NCBI GenBank assembly: GCA_937926205.1
Contig: CALEYL010000013.1
Span: 1 to 63,291, forward strand
Source of the DNA: an uncultured Saprospiraceae bacterium
GTDB taxonomy: Bacteria; Bacteroidota; Bacteroidia; Chitinophagales; Saprospiraceae
Reading direction: 5' to 3'
DNA: 63,291 nucleotides
Numbering within the stretch: position 1 is the stretch's first letter; each line of letters starts with the position of its first letter. Positions 18,701-25,124 of this stretch are shown here, piece after piece. The notes under the pieces are model-generated. The model was given only the letters and a program-made list of their open reading frames with translations. It did not search any database and had not been told where the DNA came from. Position numbers and translations under genes: made by a program.

Positions 18701-19027
18701 CTTAACCTTTCGCATGAAACGGACCGGGAGGCGAAACGCATCCGCGTGGAAGGATTCGCCATCCAATGGCTGCTGGAAGGGGAGTCGGGCATTCATCTAT
18801 TTTACCTGTCTCAGCAAAACCCTTTGCCGGTGCGGGTTTGGTTTGAAAAAGAAGGCCGCAAAATGCCACCCTCTTCGCGCATCCTGCGCATTTATCACGG
18901 CAGCAGCACGTTGACCGATTTGCGTACCAATTTCAGCAACGCCATCAACATCAGCGCTCAGGAATTGAAATTGTTGTTGTACGCAGGTTTGGATGAAGCG
19001 GTGAAAAGGCGGATTGCAGTTGTATAG
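15746..19027 (+). CDS. Clp/HSP100-like AAA+ protein with degenerate first ATPase domain and novel N- and C-terminal regions
   Basis: A 1093-aa protein. Residues 1-230 match no domain I recognise. Domain D1 (about 235-460) has Walker A GPEGVGKH (252-259), but Walker B ends in Asp329-Asn330 instead of Asp-Glu. The arginine-finger pair seen in ClpC (ALDRRFQ) is replaced by RFSDLFQ, so D1 is probably not an ATPase. D2 (about 485-790) is intact: GPTGVGKT 532-539, VLLLDE 595-600, TSNLG sensor, FVNRID arginine finger, and a Clp D2-small domain ending near 790. About 300 further residues form a unique C-terminus. The normal Clp middle domain and N-domain are missing. It is not ClpB, ClpC or ClpV by layout, and no T6SS gene is nearby. 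It is divergent from the CbxX-type gene; a joint role is inference. Confidence 0.85.
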   Translation: MALITLEIPTIVRHIRIDGASHYLLRPLFVAYPVVVSPRYEEAVAQFQKDVKNAFKGFTLTGGTSQQLLWYQFYPELTYRHYQFDLNLGGYFLKGLFGVAVFRLQGHTFIVLPFVENFMFMAKPDEHGDVDVENQVKAALREILRTFRARDDKDFEPEQYLSAKKEFITDIRVDVHVKPGPFQTEANNSFAFFHRMNNTADFEGDVEIEKIGADLNNRYPGELERAFYQEELVENLRKIIFQGDQTPLALIGPEGVGKHAVIQETVWRYMDERQNENGQRNERIWHLDPLRVISGMSIVGMWEKRFEAILSFVQKPEEHAQRPDKVLFDNCIALLHIGKSASGSLTLSDVLRSYMEKRQLQVIVLATPGEWQIVQEKDRRFSDLFQVIRMKEPGADMAAKIILQQRKKLEQDNNTVISIQAIDQLLNLHRNYLKNKPLPGSVLNLMRQLAVKYRNRRIDAAQVREEFRIFSGMEEHIFDATKTIDSEEIKNNLALALVGQPQAVDVLMDVIQLIKARLADRNKPIASFLFTGPTGVGKTQAAKVLCQYLSGSENRLMRLDMNEYIDAGAVGRLIGNYYQPEGHLTGKVRFQPFGVLLLDEIEKANPAVFDLLLQVLDDGRLTDSLGRTVDFSNTIIIMTSNLGASDLIAQPGFFGSNRNSRAIFLKAVENFFRPEFVNRIDQVVIFSPLELDHILEIARLQIKELLQRDGFVRRTTMLSVSKEALEWVAQRGYDASMGGRALKRQIERDLTTLSAEQLVSTYSDQPIILNISLHDGQLKPEITPLDFAEPLEEAWLPKLPEQKQVRRFYQQLIHELDRLKMRADAKNDNKNALIDREEGQRQWRYYELVSNIQESKETLQHAMLRSGQVSSTHLPGIPLRLKHGYPILKKDWSRAAKESLRDRLFQEEALKEINQAYLYGVPEFDSEQSELLNHCIDVMLLKLSVIGFQEDRLDQGYLYIESCLDAQGESEVHYLLDGYEALFSLLNLSHETDREAKRIRVEGFAIQWLLEGESGIHLFYLSQQNPLPVRVWFEKEGRKMPPSSRILRIYHGSSTLTDLRTNFSNAINISAQELKLLLYAGLDEAVKRRIAVV

Positions 19028-19102
19028 AAGTTTGTGCCTTTTAGCAGGAAAAACGCGGTGGGAACTTCGAAGTAGTTGCCAAGCCTCGCTCCAGCGGATT
19101 GG

Positions 19103-19150
19103 AGTTTAAGTCCGGCAGCGCCAGTTGGGCAGACACTGCCGGAGTAAACT
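19103..19150. terminator. Stem-loop between convergent genes (bidirectional terminator candidate)
   Basis: AGTTTAAGTCCGGCAG (19103-19118) pairs with CTGCCGGAGTAAACT (19136-19150) with one bulge and a 17-nt loop. It sits between the stop codons of the Clp-like gene (plus) and the last collar gene (minus), where a two-way terminator is expected. No long T-run follows, so a terminator function is probable but not certain. Confidence 0.5.
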
Positions 19151-19171
19151 TATTCAGTTAATAAGAATTTT

Positions 19172-19690
19172 TCAACTGCGCTGTGGGAAAACCCCTTGCA
19201 TCGCAATGCAAAAATTCACAGCAAGATAGGCTTGCCTGTTGTCATGCGCCTGGCCGCCTCCTGTATTGGAAATGGCCTGTGCCGACATATTCACTAAGGT
19301 ATTGGCTGCCGGATTTGTTTTGTAAATATTGGCGCGGGCGCTCAGGGCGCCTCCCGGCGCAGATTGCAAACCACTGTCGTTCACCGCATTTACGGTGTGG
19401 GTATGCGAAGGAATCTGGCTGTTCGTCAGGGTAACGGTATCAACGCCGCCTTTTTCCCCGATACGCCTCTCTGTTAAACCATTGCCGCGGCCCCAAAACA
19501 TGGGGGAGTTGCCCTGTAAGTTGGGTAAACCGAAGGTCGTTTTGCCATCGCCGCCATACAAGGTGCCAACCAAAGCAAACAAGGCAGTATTTTGTGGGAT
19601 GGGAAGTAGTTGACCGTTGCAAAATGCCCAGCCCCTGGGAGCAAAGTTGAAGCCGAATATTCTGATTTCGGCTATGAAAGGATCTGACAT
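19172..19690 (-). CDS. Phage tail collar domain protein, gamma type, triplet C
   Basis: A 172-aa Tail_Collar (MdpB/microcystin-dependent-like) protein. It opens with the family start MSDPFIAEIRIFGFNFAPRGW..CNGQLLP, contains YGGDGKTTFGLPNLQG, the IPSHTHT motif (HxH, the position that binds metal in T4 short tail fibre gp12), and ends NFCIAMQGVFPQRS. No signal peptide is visible. An ORF start 21 codons earlier would overlap the beta gene; the internal ATG matches the start of the other gamma copies. It is the third gene of the leftmost triplet, 11 bp after beta. The gamma copies share the NDSGLQS segment after HxH. Function outside phage tails is not established. Confidence 0.88.
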   Translation of the reverse strand: MSDPFIAEIRIFGFNFAPRGWAFCNGQLLPIPQNTALFALVGTLYGGDGKTTFGLPNLQGNSPMFWGRGNGLTERRIGEKGGVDTVTLTNSQIPSHTHTVNAVNDSGLQSAPGGALSARANIYKTNPAANTLVNMSAQAISNTGGGQAHDNRQAYLAVNFCIAMQGVFPQRS

Positions 19691-19701
19691 ATTCTTGGAT
19701 T

Positions 19702-20211
19702 TTAGCTTCGTGACGGAAAAATACCAACCAGGGCGATGATAAAACTGATACACTGATAAGGCGCCATGTTGGGGTGCGGCTGCGCGCCACCGGTTGCCTG
19801 CATGGCTGCGGCATTAAGCGGCGAAAGCCCGACTGAAGTATCGCTCGAATACCCGTCTGCAGATGCATTTCTGGCTAAAACGGCGCCAGAAGGCATGGTA
19901 GCGCTTCCATTCGTGTCAGTGGCGGCAAAACCGTGGCTGTGTGCCGGCAGTTGACTGGTCGCCAGTGTAACGGTTTCTGATCCAAGGAGTTGCCCTATAC
20001 TAAAGGTGCTGCCCAGATGCACCGGAATACGCCCTCTAAGGTCAGGTAAAGCAAAAGTTGTTATGCCGTCGCCGCCATAAGTGGTCCCGACAAGGGCAAA
20101 TAAAGTGTCGTTTTCTGAAATAGCTAACAATTGTCCGGAGCAAAAGGCCCATCCTAAAGGCGCAAAATTACCTCCAAACATCCGTATTTCGCCAACATAA
20201 GGTTCTGACAT
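19702..20211 (-). CDS. Phage tail collar domain protein, beta type, triplet C
   Basis: A 169-aa collar protein starting MSEPYVGEIRMFGGNFAPLGW..CSGQLLAIS. Beta-type marks, shared with the genes at 21602 and 25125, are the Y.GEIRMF.GNFAP opening, the ND/TD.NGSAT segment after the HxH motif (LPAHSHG), the VLARNAS.D.YS.DTSVGLS stretch, and the ending FIIALVGIFPSRS. Spacing to both neighbours is 11 bp, so the triplet is clearly co-transcribed. No secretion signal is visible. Role unknown; possibly a receptor-binding or assembly module adapted from phage short tail fibres. Confidence 0.88.
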   Translation of the reverse strand: MSEPYVGEIRMFGGNFAPLGWAFCSGQLLAISENDTLFALVGTTYGGDGITTFALPDLRGRIPVHLGSTFSIGQLLGSETVTLATSQLPAHSHGFAATDTNGSATMPSGAVLARNASADGYSSDTSVGLSPLNAAAMQATGGAQPHPNMAPYQCISFIIALVGIFPSRS

Positions 20212-20222
20212 AGTGGTGTGGT

Positions 20223-20723
20223 TTAGTTACGTGAAGGGAATAAGCCCTGGAGGGCAATGCAAAAATTCAGTACAGCCGAAGGTTGCACATTGTTGTGTGC
20301 CTGTCCTCCACCTGCATTGGATACGGTCGCGGCATTCATCATTGCGCCCGTGGAAACGGAATAGAATTCCGATGGAGCAGAGGTAGCAAAAACAGCATTT
20401 GCGGGGGCAATGGAATCCTGGACGGCACTGCTTCCCACAGCGGTGTGGTTGTGTGAAGGCATTTGGGATACCGCCAGGGTGACATTGTTTTGACCGCTAC
20501 GCTGTCCGATTGTAATACCTGCTCCAAAATGAACAGGTGTACGATCGCGCATGTCGGGTAGTGCAAAAGTTGTTCTGCCGTCGCCGCCATAAATGGTGCC
20601 AAGCAAGGAAAAAAGTGCCTGGTTTTGGTTGATCGGCAGCAATTGCCCGTTGCACATCGCCCAACCTTTCGGTGCGAAATTGAAACTGAAAATTTTGATT
20701 TCAGCCAAAAATGGTTCAGCCAT
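20223..20723 (-). CDS. Phage tail collar domain protein, alpha type, triplet C
   Basis: A 166-aa collar protein, first gene of the leftmost triplet. Alpha-type marks, shared with 22126 and 25649, are MAEPFLAEIKIFSF..APKGWA.CNGQLLPINQNQ, the QDS/QDT stretch after HxH (MPSHNHT), the SAPSEFYS motif and the ending FCIALQGLFPSRN. Unlike the other two triplets it has no 212-aa partner gene upstream; instead a 346-bp AT-rich gap precedes it, with a -7-like TATATTTG at 20858-20851 but no matching -33 element. Function unknown. Confidence 0.88.
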   Translation of the reverse strand: MAEPFLAEIKIFSFNFAPKGWAMCNGQLLPINQNQALFSLLGTIYGGDGRTTFALPDMRDRTPVHFGAGITIGQRSGQNNVTLAVSQMPSHNHTAVGSSAVQDSIAPANAVFATSAPSEFYSVSTGAMMNAATVSNAGGGQAHNNVQPSAVLNFCIALQGLFPSRN

Positions 20724-20950
20724 TAGCCTAGAGTTTAGTTGAAAAAATAGGTATGCAAGGTTTTGTATTTACCTTATTATCAGATCAGTGAGCGGGTATT
20801 AAAAAGAGTATTAATATGACAATGGTAGCTCAATAATTAAGCAAGAATTACAAATATATGGATTTTTATTAAAAAAAATAATTAATAATTACAAAAAAAA
20901 CGAATTCCAATTTATTATTTTGAATGGATCTATTTTAGCAGAAAACAGTA

Positions 20951-20987
20951 ATAAAAAACGCCAGTGACTAAGTAACAGTCACTGGCG
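20951..20987 (-). terminator. Rho-independent terminator of collar triplet B
   Basis: cgccagtgact (20959-20969) pairs perfectly with agtcactggcg (20977-20987) across a 7-nt loop. On the minus strand the stem is followed by TTTTTTAT. It lies 83 bp past the stop of the gamma gene of triplet B and so separates triplet B from triplet C. The rest of the gap 20724-21069 is AT-rich, with a possible -7 motif at 20851-20858 and no coding frame. Confidence 0.85.
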
Positions 20988-21069
20988 AAATCTGGTATCT
21001 GCCGTTACCGAATACCCGTGCAGGGCAAAGGCAATTCCATATTTAATTACAAATCCTGAACGCTCCTGC

Positions 21070-21588
21070 CTATCCCCGTGGCGGATAAACGCCCTGAAGC
21101 GCAATGCAGAAGTTTAGCGTCAGTAAAGGTTGCAGGTTATTATGAGGTAAGTTGCCTCCTGTCATTCCAACCGCATTCGAGTTCATTTGTACAACGGGAC
21201 TCGAACCGGGATTGGCTTTGTAAATATTGGCCCGGGCCGAAAGGGCGCCTCCCGGATTAGACTGCAGGCCGCTGTCATTCAGACCGTTCATGGTGTGTGA
21301 ATGCATAGGTATTTCACTTTGAAGTAAAGTGACGGTATCTGAGCCGCCGGTTTCGCCAAGATCCCTCACGGATAGCCCCGGCCCTTGCCCCCAAAACATG
21401 GGTGCACGGTTTTGCATATTGGGTAAAGCAAAGGTGGATTGACCATTACCGCCGTAGGTAGTGCCCAACAAAGAAAACAAAGCCGTATTTTGAGATATTG
21501 GTAAAATTTGGCCATTACAAAATGCCCAGCCTTTGGGTGCAAAGTTGAAGCCAAATATTCTGATTTCTGCTACAAATGGATCAGCCAT
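21070..21588 (-). CDS. Phage tail collar domain protein, gamma type, triplet B
   Basis: A 172-aa collar protein, third in triplet B and last before a strong terminator. It opens MADPFVAEIRIFGFNFAPKGW and carries the HxH motif in IPMHSHT, followed by the gamma signature NDSGLQS.PGGALSARANIYK and the ending FCIALQGVYPPRG. It is nearest to the gamma copies at 19172 and 24593 and not to its own operon neighbours, so the whole triplet was copied as a block. No signal peptide. Thirteen bp separate it from beta. Confidence 0.88.
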   Translation of the reverse strand: MADPFVAEIRIFGFNFAPKGWAFCNGQILPISQNTALFSLLGTTYGGNGQSTFALPNMQNRAPMFWGQGPGLSVRDLGETGGSDTVTLLQSEIPMHSHTMNGLNDSGLQSNPGGALSARANIYKANPGSSPVVQMNSNAVGMTGGNLPHNNLQPLLTLNFCIALQGVYPPRG

Positions 21589-21601
21589 AGCAATTTAGGA
21601 T

Positions 21602-22111
21602 TTAGGTGGGTGAAGGATAAATTCCGTAAAGCGAAATGATGAAAGTGACGCAGAGATACGGCCCCATATTGTCGTGGGGTTGGTTGCCGCCGGCTTGTCC
21701 AATGGCAGTAGGACTCAATGCAGACAGCCCTACGGAAGTATCGGTTGAATACGCGTCGGCGGAGGCGTTTCTCGCCAGGACAGCTCCGGCCGGGCTGGTA
21801 GCCCCTCCGTTGGCATCATTGGCTCCAAAAGTATGGGTATGAGCCGGCATTTGGGCCGTGGTGAGTGTTACATCCTCTGTACCCATTGTTTCTCCCAGCA
21901 CGTATCCCGATCCAAAGTGAAGTGGGAGGCGGCCTCGCAGGTCAGGCAATGCAAAAGTTGATTGACCGTCTCCACCATAAGTGGTGCCGATCAGCGAGAA
22001 TAAAGTATCATATTCTGATATGGGCAGGAGTTGCCCGGCGCAAAACATCCAGCCGTAAGGCGCAAAATTGCCGCCAAACATCCGAATTTCGCCTATATAA
22101 GGTTGTGCCAT
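21602..22111 (-). CDS. Phage tail collar domain protein, beta type, triplet B
   Basis: A 169-aa collar protein of the beta type: opening MAQPYIGEIRMFGGNFAPYGW, GGDGQSTFALPDLRGRLPLHFG, HxH in MPAHTHT, then NDANGGATSPAGAVLARNAS and the ending FIISLYGIYPSPT. It is identical in length to the beta genes at 19702 and 25125. It sits between alpha (14-bp gap) and gamma (13-bp gap). No secretion signal is visible. Function unknown. Confidence 0.88.
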   Translation of the reverse strand: MAQPYIGEIRMFGGNFAPYGWMFCAGQLLPISEYDTLFSLIGTTYGGDGQSTFALPDLRGRLPLHFGSGYVLGETMGTEDVTLTTAQMPAHTHTFGANDANGGATSPAGAVLARNASADAYSTDTSVGLSALSPTAIGQAGGNQPHDNMGPYLCVTFIISLYGIYPSPT

Positions 22112-22125
22112 AGCAATAATAGGAT

Positions 22126-22626
22126 TTAGTTTGGACTTGGGAATATTCCCTGCAGCGCAATGCTGAAATTAAGGACCAAAGAAGGCTGCATGTTGTTGTG
22201 AGCCTGATTTCCACCCGTCATGGACAAAACAGCGTTGTTCATAACCGTGCCCGGCGTGCCTGAATAAAATTCAGAAGGTGTCGTAGCGGCCAGCACGGTG
22301 CCGGCAGGAACCAGCGAATCCTGAGAGGCGCTGGTCGCGTTGGCAACATGCTGGTGAGCCGGCAGCTCTTGAATCGTCAGGGTAACAGTCGTTGAGCCCG
22401 TACGCTCGCCTAAAGTAAATTGGTTGCCAAAATGGAATGGCGCCCGTGTCTGAAGATTGGGTAAGGCAAAATTGGTTCGCCCGTCCCCTCCGTAAGTAGT
22501 ACCGAGTAAGGCAAACAATGCCTGGTTCTGATTAATAGGCAACAATTGCCCGTTGCACAGTGCCCAGCCTTTCGGTGCGAAGCCGAAACTGAAAATCCGG
22601 ACCTCCGCTAAAAATGGATCAGCCAT
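22126..22626 (-). CDS. Phage tail collar domain protein, alpha type, triplet B
   Basis: A 166-aa collar protein of the alpha type: opening MADPFLAEVRIFSFGFAPKGW, CNGQLLPINQNQ, HxH in LPAHQHV followed by SQDSLVPAGTV, the TPSEFYSG motif and the ending FSIALQGIFPSPN. It is the first collar gene after the 212-aa gene at 22712, with an 85-bp gap, nearly the same as the 89-bp gap in module A. No signal peptide. Function unknown. Confidence 0.88.
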   Translation of the reverse strand: MADPFLAEVRIFSFGFAPKGWALCNGQLLPINQNQALFALLGTTYGGDGRTNFALPNLQTRAPFHFGNQFTLGERTGSTTVTLTIQELPAHQHVANATSASQDSLVPAGTVLAATTPSEFYSGTPGTVMNNAVLSMTGGNQAHNNMQPSLVLNFSIALQGIFPSPN

Positions 22627-22711
22627 AATGCATTCAGAGTTTAGGTGAAAAAATTGGATAAAAATTCTGATAAGTCAGTTCGTAACAGTAAACATCACCT
22701 GTAGCCACCGG

Positions 22712-23350
22712 CTACAGCGATTGCAGGTACAGTGAAGGATATTCAGCCGACCAGAGGGCATGAGTATCCTCATAAACGGCTGCTTTAACTTTTACAATTT
22801 TGTCTTTTCCCATACTGGCGGATACCGCTACTTCGCCCAGTTCGGTATGAAAACCGCCAAAGACCCGCTTTGCAATCCTGGGCGATGGTAGCAGGAGCTT
22901 CGCCAGTCGCCCCGGTCCATTTCCTGCTTGCAGCGCTTCTGCCGCTTTTACCAACGCCTCCAGCTGAAAACCGGAGAGAGAGGCGATCAGTTTCCATTTT
23001 TCCACCGAAACGTCTCTTCTGAAAATCACAGCAGAAACATCTAAAACCCCAAGTTCTTTATGGGTCAGTTGCAGGATGGAAATGGCGGTTTGATCTTTTT
23101 GGCACAAATAGAAGTCATTGCGGAGGGGGGTGTACCCGGTTTTTTTCCAGGGAATGATCGCTTTGGCAAACGCTTCATTCAAAAAGGAATCGCCTGTTCG
23201 CCAGTTTTGAGCACGGGCGCCAATGGCCTGTAAAAAAGCTTCCAGTGAGGCCGCAAACGGATTGCGGGAAAATCGGGGAAAATTACCGGGAAAAAAGCCA
23301 AAGCTAAGGGTACCCAGGGTGACATTGTAGAGAAATGTTCTCCTTTTCAT
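22712..23350 (-). CDS. Unknown 212-aa protein heading collar module B
   Basis: I do not recognise the family. The protein starts MKRRTFLYNVTLGTLSFGFFPG, a short basic N-terminus with RRxFL (Tat-like) and a hydrophobic stretch, so export or membrane anchoring is possible. The body has no known motif; it shares with its paralogue at 26239 the segments WKKTGY.PL, HKELG.LDVSA, ASLSGFQLEALV.AA and FHTELG/FVTELG. Both proteins are exactly 212 aa from the MKRR start. An ORF start further upstream exists, but the MKRR start is conserved in both copies; ATG 23353 (MMKRR) is an alternative. Its place at the head of two collar triplets suggests a joint function. Confidence 0.75.
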   Translation of the reverse strand: MKRRTFLYNVTLGTLSFGFFPGNFPRFSRNPFAASLEAFLQAIGARAQNWRTGDSFLNEAFAKAIIPWKKTGYTPLRNDFYLCQKDQTAISILQLTHKELGVLDVSAVIFRRDVSVEKWKLIASLSGFQLEALVKAAEALQAGNGPGRLAKLLLPSPRIAKRVFGGFHTELGEVAVSASMGKDKIVKVKAAVYEDTHALWSAEYPSLYLQSL

Positions 23351-23504
23351 CATGACAGTGTGTTGCAAGTTCAGCATGTCAAAGGAATCCGGAGGTTTGC
23401 ACATATTACGACATGATCGGAATTAACGGGCAAAGCAGACACTCTGACATCAATAATAAAAGGGGTAGAATTGCAAGGGTACTCTGGTAGTAGCAGAACG
23501 ATGG

Positions 23505-23531
23505 CAAATATAATAAATAATGTTCACAAAT
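23505..23531 (-). promoter_or_regulatory. Promoter-like element upstream of collar module B
   Basis: On the minus strand this reads ATTTG, 14 bp, TATATTTGCC. The -7 part fits TAnnTTTG exactly; the spacer is shorter than the usual 17-23 bp. The same arrangement with the same 14-bp spacer stands upstream of the paralogous module A (27044-27070). Both are about 155-167 bp before the 212-aa gene starts. Confidence 0.5.
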
Positions 23532-23539
23532 ATTTATGA

Positions 23540-23716
23540 TCAGCTTTCAAAAAGCTGTTTTAAATTTTCTTCAGTTCCCCGAAGTTTTTCTTTACAAAAT
23601 GCGATCAACTCTGCGGCTCTGGCTGCCTTATCGGATAAATCGTCAACGGCTGTCGTTCCTTGTTGTAGTTGCTCCACAATGTCCTGCAATTCCTGAAAGG
23701 CAGCTTCGTAGGTCAT
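23540..23716 (-). CDS. xseB: Exodeoxyribonuclease VII small subunit
   Basis: A 58-aa protein that translates as MTYEAAFQELQDIVEQLQ...GT..VDDLSDKAARAAELIAFCKEKLRGTEENLKQLFES. The YE.AF.EL..IVE.L start, the conserved AA.LI.FC.EKL region and the short two-helix coiled-coil build are those of XseB. XseB associates in several copies with the large subunit XseA to form the exonuclease that degrades single-stranded DNA from both ends. No xseA lies in this window, where the two are often adjacent in other genomes. It follows the DUF6916-like gene by 23 bp and so probably shares its transcript. It is easily missed because it is so short. Confidence 0.85.
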   Translation of the reverse strand: MTYEAAFQELQDIVEQLQQGTTAVDDLSDKAARAAELIAFCKEKLRGTEENLKQLFES

Positions 23717-23739
23717 GGTATTTCAGATTTATTACCAAA

Positions 23740-24042
23740 TCAGGTAAATACGGCTTCGTAGCGCATGCCAGCCTCATCCGGGCCCAGGGGCACTAAAAAC
23801 ACAGGTAATTCGCCTTTTTCAGGATGTACGACTAAAAAAACGGCTTGTGGATAGTATTCATTCTTTTGAGCCGTTCTAAGCGTAAATGAAAATGGCTGCC
23901 TCGGCAAATCCATATGACTGTTGAGACGGTTAACTTCTGTCAGCTCTGCATCCATTGTAATTTCCGGGGTAAAACGAATTTGCAATGTCTGATTTAACAG
24001 CGGTTCAAAATCTTCAACGGTAAGTGTGAGCAAATCTGTCAT
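23740..24042 (-). CDS. DUF6916-like small protein
   Basis: A 100-aa protein without signal peptide or membrane segment. The pattern (opening LT.EDFEPLLNQT..IRF, central PFSFTLR, and an ending VFLVPLGPDEAGMRYEAVF) is that of DUF6916, a small domain often encoded beside tail-collar-type proteins; I recall this association from general knowledge and cannot search it here. Biochemical function is unknown. It lies between the acetyltransferase (57-bp gap) and xseB (23-bp gap) on the same strand as the collar genes, so it probably belongs to the collar transcription unit. Confidence 0.65.
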   Translation of the reverse strand: MTDLLTLTVEDFEPLLNQTLQIRFTPEITMDAELTEVNRLNSHMDLPRQPFSFTLRTAQKNEYYPQAVFLVVHPEKGELPVFLVPLGPDEAGMRYEAVFT

Positions 24043-24099
24043 AATAAAATAGGATATAGGTTGTGTAAATGATTCCCGTAAATTGAAATATGAAAACCG

Positions 24100-24627
24100 T
24101 TAACCAGCTTTCCACTCCATCAATAAATAAACGCCGTGTGTTTCTTTAATTACTTGAAATCCGAGGCGTTTGTAAAAATTCAAAGCCCGGTTGAATTTTT
24201 CAACGTGAATAGTAATGGATTTTCCTGCTTCCCGCGCTTCAGCCATTATTTTTTGCAGCAAATAGGCTCCGATGCCCTGGTTTTGAAATTCCGGTAAAAG
24301 GGCAATGTCAACGATGCGGATCGTGCCTTCAATAAGGTGGCGTTCCACGTAAAGTCGACCCGCGGGTTGCTCCCCGGCCAGAATAATTGAATATTCAGAA
24401 TCGGGGTAAACCTCGAGATAATAATTGTGCTGGGCCTGAAACTGATGGGCGATAAAAGCTTGTTTTTGTCCATCGCTCCATTCCGGAACCTGTTTCAGTT
24501 CTTCAGTCCGGGTGCTGCCATAAATGACCATGAGTAGTGCGAGGTCATCCGGCGTAGTTGGGCGCAAGCTGATGTTTTTCAAAACAATCCAATTAAGTTC
24601 GAGGTGGATAAACGCCTTGCAATGCAA
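24100..24627 (-). CDS. GNAT family N-acetyltransferase
   Basis: A GNAT acetyltransferase of 175 aa from this ATG. The domain starts at ISLRPTTPDDLALL, the acetyl-CoA pyrophosphate loop is in LLPEFQNQGIGAYLLQKIMAEA (Q/R-x-x-G-x-G/A), and the late strand RALNFYKRLGFQV is typical. The ATG lies 35 bp inside the preceding collar gene; a TTG at 24582 (giving 160 aa and a start right at LKNISLRP) would lie 10 bp after that gene's stop, matching the 11-16-bp spacing of the cluster, and may be the real start. Substrate unknown. Its location raises the possibility that it acetylates a collar protein, but nothing in the sequence proves this. Confidence 0.82.
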   Translation of the reverse strand: MHCKAFIHLELNWIVLKNISLRPTTPDDLALLMVIYGSTRTEELKQVPEWSDGQKQAFIAHQFQAQHNYYLEVYPDSEYSIILAGEQPAGRLYVERHLIEGTIRIVDIALLPEFQNQGIGAYLLQKIMAEAREAGKSITIHVEKFNRALNFYKRLGFQVIKETHGVYLLMEWKAG

Positions 24628-25108
24628 TACAAAAATTTACCGTCAGATAAGGTTGCATGTTATTGTGCGGCTGGTCTCCTCCAGTTGGAGAAATGGCATT
24701 TAGTGACATATTTACCAGGGTGCTGGGAGCCGGATTTATTTTATACATGTTGGCCCGGGCCGGCAGCGCCCCTCCCGGACTGGACTGAAGACCACTGTCA
24801 TTTAAGCCGTTTAAGGTGTGGGCATGCGCAGGTATTTCACTTTCCAGCAAAGAGACGGTTTCTGAACCACCTGTTTCACCGATGTCTCTTAGGCTTAACC
24901 CCGGACCTTGTCCATGGTGCATTGGTGAGTTGCCCTGCAAATTGGGTAAAGCAAAATTGGATAAGCCATTGCCACCGTATATAGTGCCCAGCAAGGAAAA
25001 CAAAGCCGTGTTTTGAGAAAGCGGCAACAATTGCCCGTCGCAGAAAGCCCAGCCGCTTGGCGCGAAATTGAAAGGAAACATCCTGACTTCAGCTACAAAT
25101 GGATCCAT
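24593..25108 (-). CDS. Phage tail collar domain protein, gamma type, triplet A
   Basis: A 171-aa collar protein, one residue shorter at the N-terminus than the other gamma copies (MDPFVAEVRMFPFNFAPSGW). HxH lies in IPAHAHT, followed by the gamma signature NDSGLQSSPGGALPARANMYK and the ending FCIALQGVYPPRT. It is 16 bp after beta and overlaps or closely abuts the GNAT gene that follows. No signal peptide. Function unknown. Confidence 0.88.
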   Translation of the reverse strand: MDPFVAEVRMFPFNFAPSGWAFCDGQLLPLSQNTALFSLLGTIYGGNGLSNFALPNLQGNSPMHHGQGPGLSLRDIGETGGSETVSLLESEIPAHAHTLNGLNDSGLQSSPGGALPARANMYKINPAPSTLVNMSLNAISPTGGDQPHNNMQPYLTVNFCIALQGVYPPRT

Positions 25109-25124
25109 AATGGAAAAGGTTTAT

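Noticed and set aside
15746..19027. ClpV and a type VI secretion system
   Set aside because: No sheath, Hcp, VgrG or TssK-like genes are present and the N- and C-terminal regions do not fit ClpV.
24100..24581. Treating the GNAT gene as a pseudogene because it overlaps the collar gene
   Set aside because: The acetyl-CoA loop and the full fold are intact; the overlap disappears if the TTG start at 24582 is used.
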